The notes under the pieces were generated by a model. It saw nothing but the letters and a program-made list of their open reading frames with translations, did no database searches and was not told where the DNA came from. Positions 33,406-41,433 of a stretch of DNA of 64,000 nucleotides are shown here, one piece after another. A program made the position numbers and the translations under genes. The DNA is from Asanoa ishikariensis (GTDB lineage Bacteria > Actinomycetota > Actinomycetes > Mycobacteriales > Micromonosporaceae). The DNA lies in contig NZ_FNQB01000002.1 of assembly GCF_900107455.1 (NCBI RefSeq), positions 1,798,001 through 1,862,000 on the forward strand. The letters are read 5' to 3'. Position 1 is the stretch's first letter. The number at the start of each line of letters is the position of its first letter.

Positions 33406-34577
33406 CGCTTCCGGAGTCGGTCTACCGGGACCTCGACGCGCAGCTCGCCCCCGTCGACGCGGTGCTGCGGGCGAGACCGCGGGCCGCGGTGACCGGGCGG
33501 CAGCCGGTGCACACGGTCTACGTACCCGCTGACAAGTTCGGGCCCTCCGTGGTCTCGGCGTGGGGCTCCGCGGCGCTCGCCGCCCTGGACGCGTCCTCCG
33601 CGCTGCCGTTCCCCGAGGAGCTGCGCGACCGGGTGGTGGCCAAGCTGGCCCGCGAGCCGGTCGAGGACCTGCGGATCGACTTCGAGGACGGCTACGGCGA
33701 CCGCGGTGACGACGTCGAGGACGCCGCGGCGGCCGCCGCCGGTGCCGCGCTGCTGTCGCTGTCCCCAGCACCGCCGTTCGTCGGCCTGCGGATCAAGTCG
33801 CTGGAGGAAGGCACCCGCCGGCGCGGCGTACGCACGCTGGACCTGTTCCTGTCCGCCGTGGACGGTGCCCTGCCGCCCGGCTTCGTGGTGACCGTGCCGA
33901 AGGTGAGCGCGCCGGCCCAGGTGGCGGCGATGGCCCGGCTCTGCGCCCAACTCGAGCTGGCCCACGGCCTGCCGGCGCGCTCGCTGCTGTTCGAGGCCCA
34001 GGTCGAGACCCCACTGGCGGTGCTCGGCCCGGACGGCACCGCGACGGTGTCCCGATTGGCGGCGGCGGCCCAGGGTCGGTTGGTCGGCCTGCACTACGGC
34101 ACCTACGACTACAGCGCGGCGCTCGGCGTCGCGGCGGCCGAGCAGAGCCTCGCCCATCCGGTCGCCGATCACGCCAAGGCGGTCATGCAGGTGGCGGTGG
34201 CAGGCACCGGCGTGCGGCTGTCCGACGGGTCGTGCAACATCCTGCCGGTCGGCCCCGGCATCCAGGCGGCCTGGCAGCTCCACCACCGGTTGGTGCTGCG
34301 CTCCCTGGCCCGCGGCTTCTACCAGGGCTGGGACCTGCACCCCGCGCAGCTACCGACCCGGTTCGCGGCCACCTACGCGTTCTTCCGGGGTGGCTCGGCC
34401 CCCGCGGTCGAGCGGCTCGGCGCCTATCTCGAACGCCGATCCTCTGGGATCCTGGACGAGCCGGCGACGGCCCGGGCCCTGGCCGGTTTCCTGTTGCGCG
34501 GCCTGGACTGTGGCGCCCTGGACCCGCCCGAGGTGCCGTTCACCCGTCCGGACCTGGAGGCGCTGTGGGCTTCGTGA
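33402..34577 (+). CDS. DUF6986 HpcH/HpaI aldolase-like protein
   Basis: A 391-residue protein related to the HpcH/HpaI aldolase and citrate-lyase beta superfamily: the acidic metal-site motif DLRIDFEDGYGDRGDD is near residue 90-105, SLLFEAQVETPLAVL near 195, and LHYGTYDYSAALG near 230. It matches my memory of the DUF6986 family, which recurs in actinobacterial purine or ureide clusters. The barrel and Glu/Asp metal site fit a C-C lyase or malate-synthase-like condensation acting on glyoxylate or ureidoglycolate. That is inference; no substrate is known. It overlaps both neighbours. Confidence 0.8.
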   Translation: MTLPESVYRDLDAQLAPVDAVLRARPRAAVTGRQPVHTVYVPADKFGPSVVSAWGSAALAALDASSALPFPEELRDRVVAKLAREPVEDLRIDFEDGYGDRGDDVEDAAAAAAGAALLSLSPAPPFVGLRIKSLEEGTRRRGVRTLDLFLSAVDGALPPGFVVTVPKVSAPAQVAAMARLCAQLELAHGLPARSLLFEAQVETPLAVLGPDGTATVSRLAAAAQGRLVGLHYGTYDYSAALGVAAAEQSLAHPVADHAKAVMQVAVAGTGVRLSDGSCNILPVGPGIQAAWQLHHRLVLRSLARGFYQGWDLHPAQLPTRFAATYAFFRGGSAPAVERLGAYLERRSSGILDEPATARALAGFLLRGLDCGALDPPEVPFTRPDLEALWAS

Positions 34578-35887
34578 TCCGCTCGACCCGGGTGGTGCTG
34601 CCCGACGGCTCGGTCGACCCGGCCGGTGTCGAGATGCGCGACGGGCGGATAGCCGCGGTGCTGCCCGGCCGGCCCCGCGCGGACATCGACCTCGGCGACC
34701 TGGTGCTGATGCCCGGCCTGGTCGACACCCACGTGCACGTCAACGAGCCGGGCCGCACCGAGTGGGAGGGCTTCGGCTCCGCGACCCGGGCCGCGCTGGC
34801 CGGCGGGGTGACCACGATCATCGACATGCCGCTCAACTCGCTGCCGCCGACCGTGTCGGCCGAGGCGCTGGCGGCGAAGCAGGCGGCGGCCGCCGGCCAG
34901 TGCCACGTCGACGTGGGCTTCTGGGGTGGCGCGATCCCGGGCAACGCCGGCGACCTGGCCGCCCTGCACGCGGCCGGGGTGTTCGGCTTCAAGGCGTTCC
35001 TGGCCGACTCCGGCGTGCCCGAGTTCCCGCCGGTGACCTCGGCCGAGCTACGCGCCGCGATGGCCGCCGTGGACGCGCTGTTCCTGGTGCACGCCGAGGA
35101 CCCGGACCGGCTGGGGGTGTCCCCGGCGTCGCGGGTCTATGCGGACTTCGAGAGTTCGCGCCCCGGCGCGGCCGAGTGCTCGGCGGTCGGCGCGGCGCTG
35201 GACGCCGCCGAGGCGACCGGCTCGCGGGTGCACATCCTGCATGTCTCCGACGCCGACGCCGCCACCGTGGTCGAGGCCGGCCGGGCCCGCGGCGTGCGGG
35301 TGACCGCGGAGACCTGCCCGCACTACCTCACCCTGGACGCGGCCGAGGTGCCCGACGGCGCGACCGAGTTCAAGTGCTGCCCGCCGATCCGCGGCGCGGC
35401 CAACCGCGACCGGCTCTGGGCCGCGCTCGCGGCGGGCGGGCTCGACATCGTGGTCTCGGACCACTCACCGTCGACGCCGGCCCTCAAGCACCCCGAGACC
35501 GGCGACTTCGCGGCGGCCTGGGGCGGCATCGCGTCCCTCCAGCTCGGCCTGCCGCTGGTCTGGACCAGCGCCGCCGCCCGCGGTCACGATCTCGCGGACG
35601 TGGTGCGGTGGATGTCCAGCGGCCCCGCCGACCTGGTCGGCCTGCACCACAAGGGACGGATCGCGCCCGGCGCCGACGCCGACCTGGTGGCCTTCGACCC
35701 GGACGCCACCTTCACCGTGCGGCCGGACGGGCTGCACCACAAGCATCCGGTCACCCCGTACGCCGGCCGGCGGTTGACCGGTGTGGTCCGCCGGGTCTGG
35801 CTCGGCGGCACCAAGGTGACGCCCGGCGACCCGCCGCGCGGCCGGCTGCTGACCCGCTCCGCCGACCTGCTGGAGCCGGCCCGATGA
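34565..35887 (+). CDS. allB: Allantoinase
   Basis: A 440-residue cyclic amidohydrolase that opens allantoin to allantoate. The metal-binding motif LMPGLVDTHVHVNEPGRTEWEG is at residues about 48-70, with the bridging-Lys region FGFKAFL near 142, HAEDPDR, RVHILHVSD, and the final Asp ligand in VVSDHSPS. The start GTG 34565 has GGAGG 4-5 bases upstream and overlaps the previous gene by 13 bp; GTG 34574 (GTGA overlap) is an alternative. The next gene begins inside its stop as ATGA. Confidence 0.94.
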   Translation: MGFVIRSTRVVLPDGSVDPAGVEMRDGRIAAVLPGRPRADIDLGDLVLMPGLVDTHVHVNEPGRTEWEGFGSATRAALAGGVTTIIDMPLNSLPPTVSAEALAAKQAAAAGQCHVDVGFWGGAIPGNAGDLAALHAAGVFGFKAFLADSGVPEFPPVTSAELRAAMAAVDALFLVHAEDPDRLGVSPASRVYADFESSRPGAAECSAVGAALDAAEATGSRVHILHVSDADAATVVEAGRARGVRVTAETCPHYLTLDAAEVPDGATEFKCCPPIRGAANRDRLWAALAAGGLDIVVSDHSPSTPALKHPETGDFAAAWGGIASLQLGLPLVWTSAAARGHDLADVVRWMSSGPADLVGLHHKGRIAPGADADLVAFDPDATFTVRPDGLHHKHPVTPYAGRRLTGVVRRVWLGGTKVTPGDPPRGRLLTRSADLLEPAR

Positions 35888-36906
35888 CCGCGTGGCTGGC
35901 CCTTCCCGACCTGGCGTCCCGGCGCCTCGGCGGTGGTGTGGTCGGCACCAACGATGAGCTGTTCGCCGCCGCCGACAACCTGGTCACGCCGGAGCCGCCG
36001 GGGTTCACCCCGCGCACGTTCGGCCCCAAGGGCCAGGTGTACGACGGTTGGGAGACCCGCCGCCGCCGCTCGCCCGGTGAGGACTGGGCGATCGTCCGGC
36101 TGGGCGTGCCGGGCCGGGTGCGCGGGGTCGTGGTCGACACCTCGCACTTCACCGGCAACTTCCCGCCCGAGGCATCGGTCTTCGGCTGCCGGCTGGGCGG
36201 CCATCCCTCGCTGGACGACCTGAATGCGGCCGACTGGGCGCCGCTGCTGTCCCGTTCGCCGCTGGCCGGTGACACGGCCAACCCGTTCGACGTCTCGGTC
36301 GACCAGCTCGTGACCCACGTCAAGCTGGTGATCCACCCCGACGGGGGAGTGGCCCGGCTGCGCGTGCACGGCGAGGTCGTGCCGGACCCGGTCCGCTTCC
36401 CGGACGGCTGGCTCGACCTGGCCGCGGTCGACAACGGCGGCCGGGTGGTCGGGTGCAGCGACCTGTTCTACGGTGCGCCCAGCCAGCTCATCGAGCCCGG
36501 GCTGGCGCGCACGATGGGCGAGGGCTGGGAGACCCGGCGGCGCCGCGACTCCGGCAACGACTGGGTCGTCGTGCGGCTCGCGGCGCCCGGCCGGATCCGC
36601 CTCGCGGAGCTGGACACCTCACACTTCAAGGGCAACGCACCCGGTGCGGCCGCGCTGCGCGGCGTCGACGAGCGCAAGGCCGACCCGGCCGACGAGAGCG
36701 CCTGGCGCGACCTCCTGCCGCACACCCCGCTGCGTCCGGACACCCGGCACCGCTTCGAGGTCCGCACCGATCCGGTCACCCACGTGCGCCTCGACATCCA
36801 TCCCGACGGCGGCATGGCCCGGCTGCGGCTGCACGGCCACCTCGACGACGGAGTGCTCGACACGCTGCGCGCGGCGTGGCAGCCGCGGGCCGGTGGAGGA
36901 AACTGA
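35884..36906 (+). CDS. alc: Allantoicase
   Basis: A 340-residue protein of two homologous beta-sandwich halves. Each has the same set of motifs: KGQVYDGWETRRRR with VVVDTSHFTGNFP in the first, and GEGWETRRRRDSGNDWVVVRL with AELDTSHFKGNAP in the second, and each ends with HPDGG.ARLR.HG. The enzyme cleaves allantoate to ureidoglycolate and urea. It completes the urate-to-ureidoglycolate chain encoded by the operon. The following SepF-like gene starts 4 bp after its stop. Confidence 0.95.
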   Translation: MTAWLALPDLASRRLGGGVVGTNDELFAAADNLVTPEPPGFTPRTFGPKGQVYDGWETRRRRSPGEDWAIVRLGVPGRVRGVVVDTSHFTGNFPPEASVFGCRLGGHPSLDDLNAADWAPLLSRSPLAGDTANPFDVSVDQLVTHVKLVIHPDGGVARLRVHGEVVPDPVRFPDGWLDLAAVDNGGRVVGCSDLFYGAPSQLIEPGLARTMGEGWETRRRRDSGNDWVVVRLAAPGRIRLAELDTSHFKGNAPGAAALRGVDERKADPADESAWRDLLPHTPLRPDTRHRFEVRTDPVTHVRLDIHPDGGMARLRLHGHLDDGVLDTLRAAWQPRAGGGN

Positions 36907-36910
36907 GGCA

Positions 36911-37150
36911 ATGCTCAAAACCGTCCGGCCGCGCAGCTACAGCGACGTCATCCACGTCGGACACCTCTTCTGCCACGACGTGACCGTGGTGATGGACCTG
37001 ACCGACCTGGGCGACGGCGACCCCACACCCCTGGTCGACTTCGCCGCGGGCCTGATCGTCGCCCGCGACGGTGCCATGGAGAAGCTCGCACCCAAGGTCT
37101 TCATGCTCACCCCCCGCGTCAGCTTGTCGCCAGCGCCTCGGTCGGAGTGA
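36911..37150 (+). CDS. Stand-alone SepF-domain protein
   Basis: A 79-residue protein that matches the C-terminal core of the cell-division protein SepF: LKTVRPRSYSDVIHVGHLF, VVMDLTDLGDGDPTPLVDFAAGL, and EKLAPKVFMLTP. SepF links FtsZ to the membrane through an N-terminal amphipathic helix, but that helix and the linker are absent here. It lies 4 bp after the allantoicase stop, so it is probably cotranscribed with purine breakdown genes. Whether it binds FtsZ or has been recruited elsewhere is unknown. Its last 32 bp overlap the convergent permease gene. Confidence 0.8.
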   Translation: MLKTVRPRSYSDVIHVGHLFCHDVTVVMDLTDLGDGDPTPLVDFAAGLIVARDGAMEKLAPKVFMLTPRVSLSPAPRSE

Positions 37151-38318
37151 GGCGGGCGGCGCGGACCGCTGGATAGACCCCGGCCGCCACGCCGACCAGC
37201 AGGGCGGCGCCGATGCCGACCGCCACCGAGGCCACCGGGACCACCGCCGGCCAGCCCTGGTAGCCGGCGTACCCGACGGTCGCGAGCACGCCCAGCACCG
37301 TGCCCGCGGCCCCGCCCGAGAGCGAGAGCAGCACGGACTCGGTGAGGAACTGCGCCCTGATCTGCCCTCGGTTGGCGCCGAGGGCCCGCCGCAGGCCGAT
37401 CTCCCGGCGCCGTTCCAGCACCGAGATGAGCATGGTGTTCGCCACGCCGACCCCGCCCACCAGCAGGGCCACCCCGGCCAGGCCGAGGAAGAGCCCCGCG
37501 AAGGCCGTCTCGGTGGCCTGCTTGGCGGCCAGCGCGTCGGACGGGCGGCTGACCTGGACCAGGCCGGGTAGCTGCGGGTCGAGGGTGGCGGGCAGCACGC
37601 CGCGTACGTCGTTCAGCGCCTCCTCGCGGGCCCGCACGTAGACGACGGTCGGGTGGCCGTCGAAGCCCAGGACGCCGCGGGCCGGCTCCCAGCCGACCAG
37701 CGCCGACCGTTCGAGGTCGGGAGCGAGCGGCATCGGGTCCAGCACCCCGACCACCGAGAACCAGTGGTCGTCGATGCTGACCTGCGGCAGCGGCTGGCCC
37801 GGGACGAGGGCGACGCCGAGCCGGCTCGCCGCGACATAGCCGAGCACCACCGTCGGGAACTGCTCGTCGGCACCGAGGAAGCGGCCGGAGCGGACCCGGC
37901 CGTTGACGGTCTCGAGCAGGTCGCCGCGCGCGGCCAGCACGGTGAGCCCGGACGTGTCGTGCGGGTCGACCAGGTCGCTGCGGCGCACCACGGCGTGCGT
38001 GTTGGCCACGGCGCTGGTCGCCAGCACCGGACCGATCCGCTCGACCATGGCCACGGAGTTCTCGGGCAGGAGCACCGGCGGCTTCTGGTCCGGCACCGGC
38101 TGCACGCGCAGCAGGTTGGTGCCCAGCGCCGAGAGCTGGTCGGCGAGGTCCCGCTGGCTGGAGGCCGGGATGCCGGCGACGACGACCATCGTGGCGATGC
38201 CGATCGAGATGCCGAGCGCGGACAGGACGGCCCGCATCCGGCGGGCGGTGATGCCGAGCAGGCCGAGCCGCAGCACGTCGACCGGTGCGAGCCGGATCGG
38301 CTCCGGCGGCCGGTTCAC
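37119..38318 (-). CDS. MacB-type ABC transporter permease
   Basis: A 399-residue permease of the FtsX/MacB type with one N-terminal helix ([24 protein letters not shown]), a large extracytoplasmic domain (residues about 50-270) and three C-terminal helices flanking the signature [33 protein letters not shown]. Such permeases do not pass substrates through the membrane but drive envelope-side transfer (mechanotransmission). GTG 38318 overlaps the ATPase stop as GTGA. It is the last gene of the four-gene lipoprotein-adaptor-ATPase-permease operon. Confidence 0.9.
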   Translation of the reverse strand: MNRPPEPIRLAPVDVLRLGLLGITARRMRAVLSALGISIGIATMVVVAGIPASSQRDLADQLSALGTNLLRVQPVPDQKPPVLLPENSVAMVERIGPVLATSAVANTHAVVRRSDLVDPHDTSGLTVLAARGDLLETVNGRVRSGRFLGADEQFPTVVLGYVAASRLGVALVPGQPLPQVSIDDHWFSVVGVLDPMPLAPDLERSALVGWEPARGVLGFDGHPTVVYVRAREEALNDVRGVLPATLDPQLPGLVQVSRPSDALAAKQATETAFAGLFLGLAGVALLVGGVGVANTMLISVLERRREIGLRRALGANRGQIRAQFLTESVLLSLSGGAAGTVLGVLATVGYAGYQGWPAVVPVASVAVGIGAALLVGVAAGVYPAVRAARLTPTEALATS

Positions 38319-38998
38319 CGGACGCTCCCGGTGTCGACCACGATCCGGCCGTCGCGGATCTCCACCCGGCGGGGCAGCCGAGCGGCGATCTCCCGATCGT
38401 GGGTGATGACGGCGATCGTCGTGCCCTCGGCGTGCAGGCCGCTCAGCAGGGCCAGCACCGCCTCACCGGTGGCGGTGTCCAACGCACCCGTCGGCTCGTC
38501 GGCAAGCACCAGCGCCGGGTCGTTGACCAGGGCCCGGGCGATCGCCACCCGTTGGCGCTCACCGCCGGAGAGCTGGTGCGGCAGGTGGTCCACCCGGTGC
38601 GCCAGCCCGACCCGGCCCAACGCCTCGACCGCCATCGCGCGCCTCCGGCGCCGGGGCACGCCCGCGTAGAGCAGCCCGGTGGCGACGTTCTCGACGGCGT
38701 CGACCCCGGAGTTGAGGTGGAACTGCTGGAAGACGAAGCCGAGCCAGCGGCCCCGCAGCGCGGACAGGCGGCGGTCCGGGAGGCTGGTGACGTCGTGGCC
38801 CGCGACGCGTACCCGGCCGCTGGTGGGCAGGTCGAGAGTGCCCATGATGTGCAGCAGCGTCGACTTGCCGGACCCGGACGGCCCGACGATGGCGACGAGC
38901 TCTCCGGCGTGGATGGTCAGCGACACCTCGTCGAGCGCGGTGACGCCGCCCGGGTAGCGCTTGCTGACCCCTTCCACGCTCAGCACCGGTGCGCTCAC
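38315..38998 (-). CDS. MacB/LolD-type ABC transporter ATPase
   Basis: A 227-residue ATP-binding subunit. Walker A is [20 protein letters not shown] (residues about 35-54), the Q-loop lies in [10 protein letters not shown], the signature is [16 protein letters not shown], Walker B is [13 protein letters not shown] and the switch His is in [10 protein letters not shown]. This sequence pattern is that of the LolD/MacB branch. The start GTG 38998 overlaps the adaptor stop (GTGA). Together with the permease it forms an export or peptide-detoxification pump. Confidence 0.95.
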   Translation of the reverse strand: MSAPVLSVEGVSKRYPGGVTALDEVSLTIHAGELVAIVGPSGSGKSTLLHIMGTLDLPTSGRVRVAGHDVTSLPDRRLSALRGRWLGFVFQQFHLNSGVDAVENVATGLLYAGVPRRRRRAMAVEALGRVGLAHRVDHLPHQLSGGERQRVAIARALVNDPALVLADEPTGALDTATGEAVLALLSGLHAEGTTIAVITHDREIAARLPRRVEIRDGRIVVDTGSVR

Positions 38999-40065
38999 GA
39001 GGCCGTCACGACCTCGAGGCCCTCGGCGACCCCGGCGCCGCTGATCTCGACCAGGCCGCGGGCGAACATGCCGGTCTCCACGGCGACCAGCGCGCCGCCC
39101 GGAAGCTGGAGGGCGTGGCCGCCCTCGCGGAGCGCGACGAGCGCGTCCACCGGGACGGCGAGCACCCCCTTGTGCGTGGTCGAGGTGAACTCGACCCGCA
39201 CCTCGGCGGCGTCCAGCGCCGCCACGTCCTTCGCCTTGTCGGGCGCGACCAGGATGTCCACCGTCGGCGGGGCGCCCTCGCCGGTGCCACCGTCGCTGCC
39301 GCCGCCCTTGACGGTGCGCGAGACGGAGGCGACCCGAGCCTTGATCTCCTTGCCGTCGGGCAGCACGACGCGCACCGCGGCGCCCACCTTGACGGTGTTG
39401 GCCTCCCCGGCGCCGACCGGCACGGTGACCAGCTTCGTTCGTTCGGTGACGGCCAGCAGCTCGGCCGCGACCTCGTCGCCCGGCAGCGCCTGCACGGTGC
39501 TCACCCGGACGGGTCCGGGCAGCACGACGGCCTGACCGACGCCGATCTTGCCCGTGGGTTCCAGCCCGAGCGACTCCTGCCACTTCTTGATCGCGGAGAG
39601 CAGCTTCGTGCCCACCACCACCTTGCCGTCCTTCGCCGGCTTGACCCCGGTCTCGTAGCCGAGCGCCGCGAGGTTGTCCGCGACGACCCGGACGTCACTG
39701 CCGGTCAGCCCGGCCTTGTCGATCGTGCGGAACAGCGGCGTGCCGCCGAACAGGACCGGGACGGGCCGGTCGTCGACCCAGTAGAGCGGCTTGCCCCGGC
39801 CGACCGTGTCGCCGACCCTGGGCAGCCGGGTGACGATGCCCGTGCCCGCGCCCTTGACGACCCGCTCCGGGCCGAAGCCGAGCGTGCCGCGCAGCGTCTG
39901 GGTGTCCGAGAGGTCGGTGCGGGTCACCTTGATCGTGGCGAGGGCCGGCGGGGGGGCGCCGGCCTCCGCGCCTTTGGCTCCACCGCGCAGGACCAGCACC
40001 GCACCGGCTGCGACCCCGAGCGCGACCACGACCACGGCGACGATCGCGGCTTTACTTCTTGCCAC
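38995..40065 (-). CDS. MacA-like membrane-fusion adaptor with PG-binding-like domain
   Basis: A 356-residue periplasmic-adaptor-type protein with a single N-terminal membrane anchor (residues about 6-27). Halves of the lipoyl/beta-barrel domains ([26 protein letters not shown] and [23 protein letters not shown]) surround an inserted peptidoglycan-binding_1-like helical domain ([39 protein letters not shown], about 120-180). This arrangement is common in actinobacterial export operons and would hold the complex in the cell wall. It overlaps the lipoprotein gene by 14 bp. Confidence 0.85.
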   Translation of the reverse strand: MARSKAAIVAVVVVALGVAAGAVLVLRGGAKGAEAGAPPPALATIKVTRTDLSDTQTLRGTLGFGPERVVKGAGTGIVTRLPRVGDTVGRGKPLYWVDDRPVPVLFGGTPLFRTIDKAGLTGSDVRVVADNLAALGYETGVKPAKDGKVVVGTKLLSAIKKWQESLGLEPTGKIGVGQAVVLPGPVRVSTVQALPGDEVAAELLAVTERTKLVTVPVGAGEANTVKVGAAVRVVLPDGKEIKARVASVSRTVKGGGSDGGTGEGAPPTVDILVAPDKAKDVAALDAAEVRVEFTSTTHKGVLAVPVDALVALREGGHALQLPGGALVAVETGMFARGLVEISGAGVAEGLEVVTAS

Positions 40066-40645
40066 CGAAGATCTCCATCGTGCAGCTCTTCTCCGCCTTC
40101 GCCATCTCGTCCTCGTCGAGGCCCGGGCCGGCGGTGTTCACGTCGTCGTCGTACGTCCAGCCGGAGCCGTCGGGCAGCGAGTGGATGTTCGCTCCACGCT
40201 TGCGCAGGCACTGCACGTAGTCGTTCCACTGGCTCACGTAGTTCGGGTTCTTGTCCCGGTCGAGCTCCGGCGGCTGGAGCGGCAGCTTGTTCTCGCAGGC
40301 CACGTACGCCGCCTTCGGCTCGCCGCTCTGGTCGAGCGAGAGCCCGCCGCCGTCACCGACCGCACCGGCCGACCGGCCTTCGTTCTTCTTCACCCCGTGC
40401 TCGAACAGGCAGACGTTGTACGCCTGCCACAGAGCGTTCTCCTCCTCGTCCGTCGAGTCGAGACGAAGCTGCGGTCGGCCGCCGTCCGTCGCGGCGTCGC
40501 TGGCGGAGACCTTGACGTCCGGCGTGGTCAACGTGGCGACCTCGGTGCCGTTGTCCGCGCCTGGTGCCCCACCGCATCCGGTGAGTGCCGCGGCGAGCAG
40601 GACGGCGGCCGCCAGCAGGGCGGTTCGCGGGGTGGATTTCGTCAT
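40052..40645 (-). CDS. Lipoprotein with four-cysteine domain shared with the adjacent kinase
   Basis: A 197-residue lipoprotein, lipobox LTGC with C24 as the acylation site. After a Thr/Asp-rich linker the folded part (about 70-195) has four cysteines, C79, C117, C146 and C188, and the motif WTY...PGL at residues 163-176. The sensor region of the divergent kinase (41423-43225) has the same four cysteines, C163, C197, C225 and C269, with W at +17 and PGL at +28 from the third cysteine in both. I know no named family. It leads the adaptor-ATPase-permease operon and may bind the ligand sensed by the kinase. Confidence 0.75.
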   Translation of the reverse strand: MTKSTPRTALLAAAVLLAAALTGCGGAPGADNGTEVATLTTPDVKVSASDAATDGGRPQLRLDSTDEEENALWQAYNVCLFEHGVKKNEGRSAGAVGDGGGLSLDQSGEPKAAYVACENKLPLQPPELDRDKNPNYVSQWNDYVQCLRKRGANIHSLPDGSGWTYDDDVNTAGPGLDEDEMAKAEKSCTMEIFGGKK

Positions 40646-40665
40646 GCGGCGACCGTCCCGAACGA

Positions 40666-40687
40666 CTGTCAGAAACCTGTGAGGAAC
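40666..40687. promoter_or_regulatory. Tandem 11-bp direct repeat, likely OmpR-type operator
   Basis: Two adjacent 11-mers, CTGTCAGAAAC (40666-40676) and CTGTGAGGAAC (40677-40687), differ at two positions. On the minus strand this reads TCACAG-N5-TGACAG, the spacing of binding boxes for OmpR/PhoB-family regulators (compare the PhoP box of M. tuberculosis). It lies 21 bp upstream of the lipoprotein start and 59 bp upstream of the regulator start. Confidence 0.6.
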
Positions 40688-40746
40688 CGATGGCCATCCT
40701 GTAGTCGCAGTTCAGCGGCGGGGTCAACCGACGTAGAGTCGCCGCC

Positions 40747-41433
40747 GTGCGCGCTCATGTCGTGGTGGCCGAGGACGACGAGAAGCAGGCCGAGCTCGCC
40801 CGCCGCTACCTGGAGCGGGACGGGCACACGGTCGTCGTGGTCCCCGACGGCCGCGCCGCGCTGGAGCAGATCCGCCGGCATCCGCCCGCCCTGGTCGTCC
40901 TCGACGTGATGATGCCGGGGGTCGACGGCCTGGACGTGTGCCGCATCCTCCGGCAGGAGTCCGACGTGCCGGTGCTGATGCTGACGGCCCGGTCGACCGA
41001 GGACGACCTGCTGCTCGGCCTGGACCTGGGCGCCGACGACTACATGACCAAGCCGTACAGCCCGCGGGAGCTGGTCGCGCGCGTGCGGACCCTGCTGCGG
41101 CGCGGCCAGCGGACCGCCGCGGACCCGGTGCACCGGGTGGGCGGCCTGGGCGTGGACCCGGTGCGCCACGAGGTGACCTGCGACGGCCGGACCGTCGACT
41201 GCACGCCCGGTGAGTTCGCACTGCTCGAGGCGATGGCCGCGCAGCCCGGCCGGGTGTTCACCCGGGACCAGTTGCTCACCCGGCTGCACGGTTTCGACCG
41301 CTACATCACCAACCGCACGGTCGACGTACACGTGATGAACCTCCGCAAGAAGATCGAGCCCAACCCGCGCAAACCGAGCCGCCTGGTCACCGTGTACGGC
41401 GTCGGCTACAAGCTGGTCGACCGTGCCCCGTGA
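40747..41433 (+). CDS. OmpR/PhoB-family response regulator
   Basis: A 228-residue regulator. Receiver domain: acidic cluster E9/D10/D11, phospho-acceptor D53 in ALVVLDVMMPG, and K in DYMTKPYSPREL. The C-terminal winged helix (about 128-225) shows CTPGEFALLEAMAAQPGRVFTRDQLL and TVDVHVMNLRKKIEPNP. GTG 40747 is the start. It is transcribed with the kinase (11-bp overlap) and is divergent from the lipoprotein-pump operon, which it probably controls through the 11-bp repeats. Confidence 0.95.
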   Translation: MRAHVVVAEDDEKQAELARRYLERDGHTVVVVPDGRAALEQIRRHPPALVVLDVMMPGVDGLDVCRILRQESDVPVLMLTARSTEDDLLLGLDLGADDYMTKPYSPRELVARVRTLLRRGQRTAADPVHRVGGLGVDPVRHEVTCDGRTVDCTPGEFALLEAMAAQPGRVFTRDQLLTRLHGFDRYITNRTVDVHVMNLRKKIEPNPRKPSRLVTVYGVGYKLVDRAP

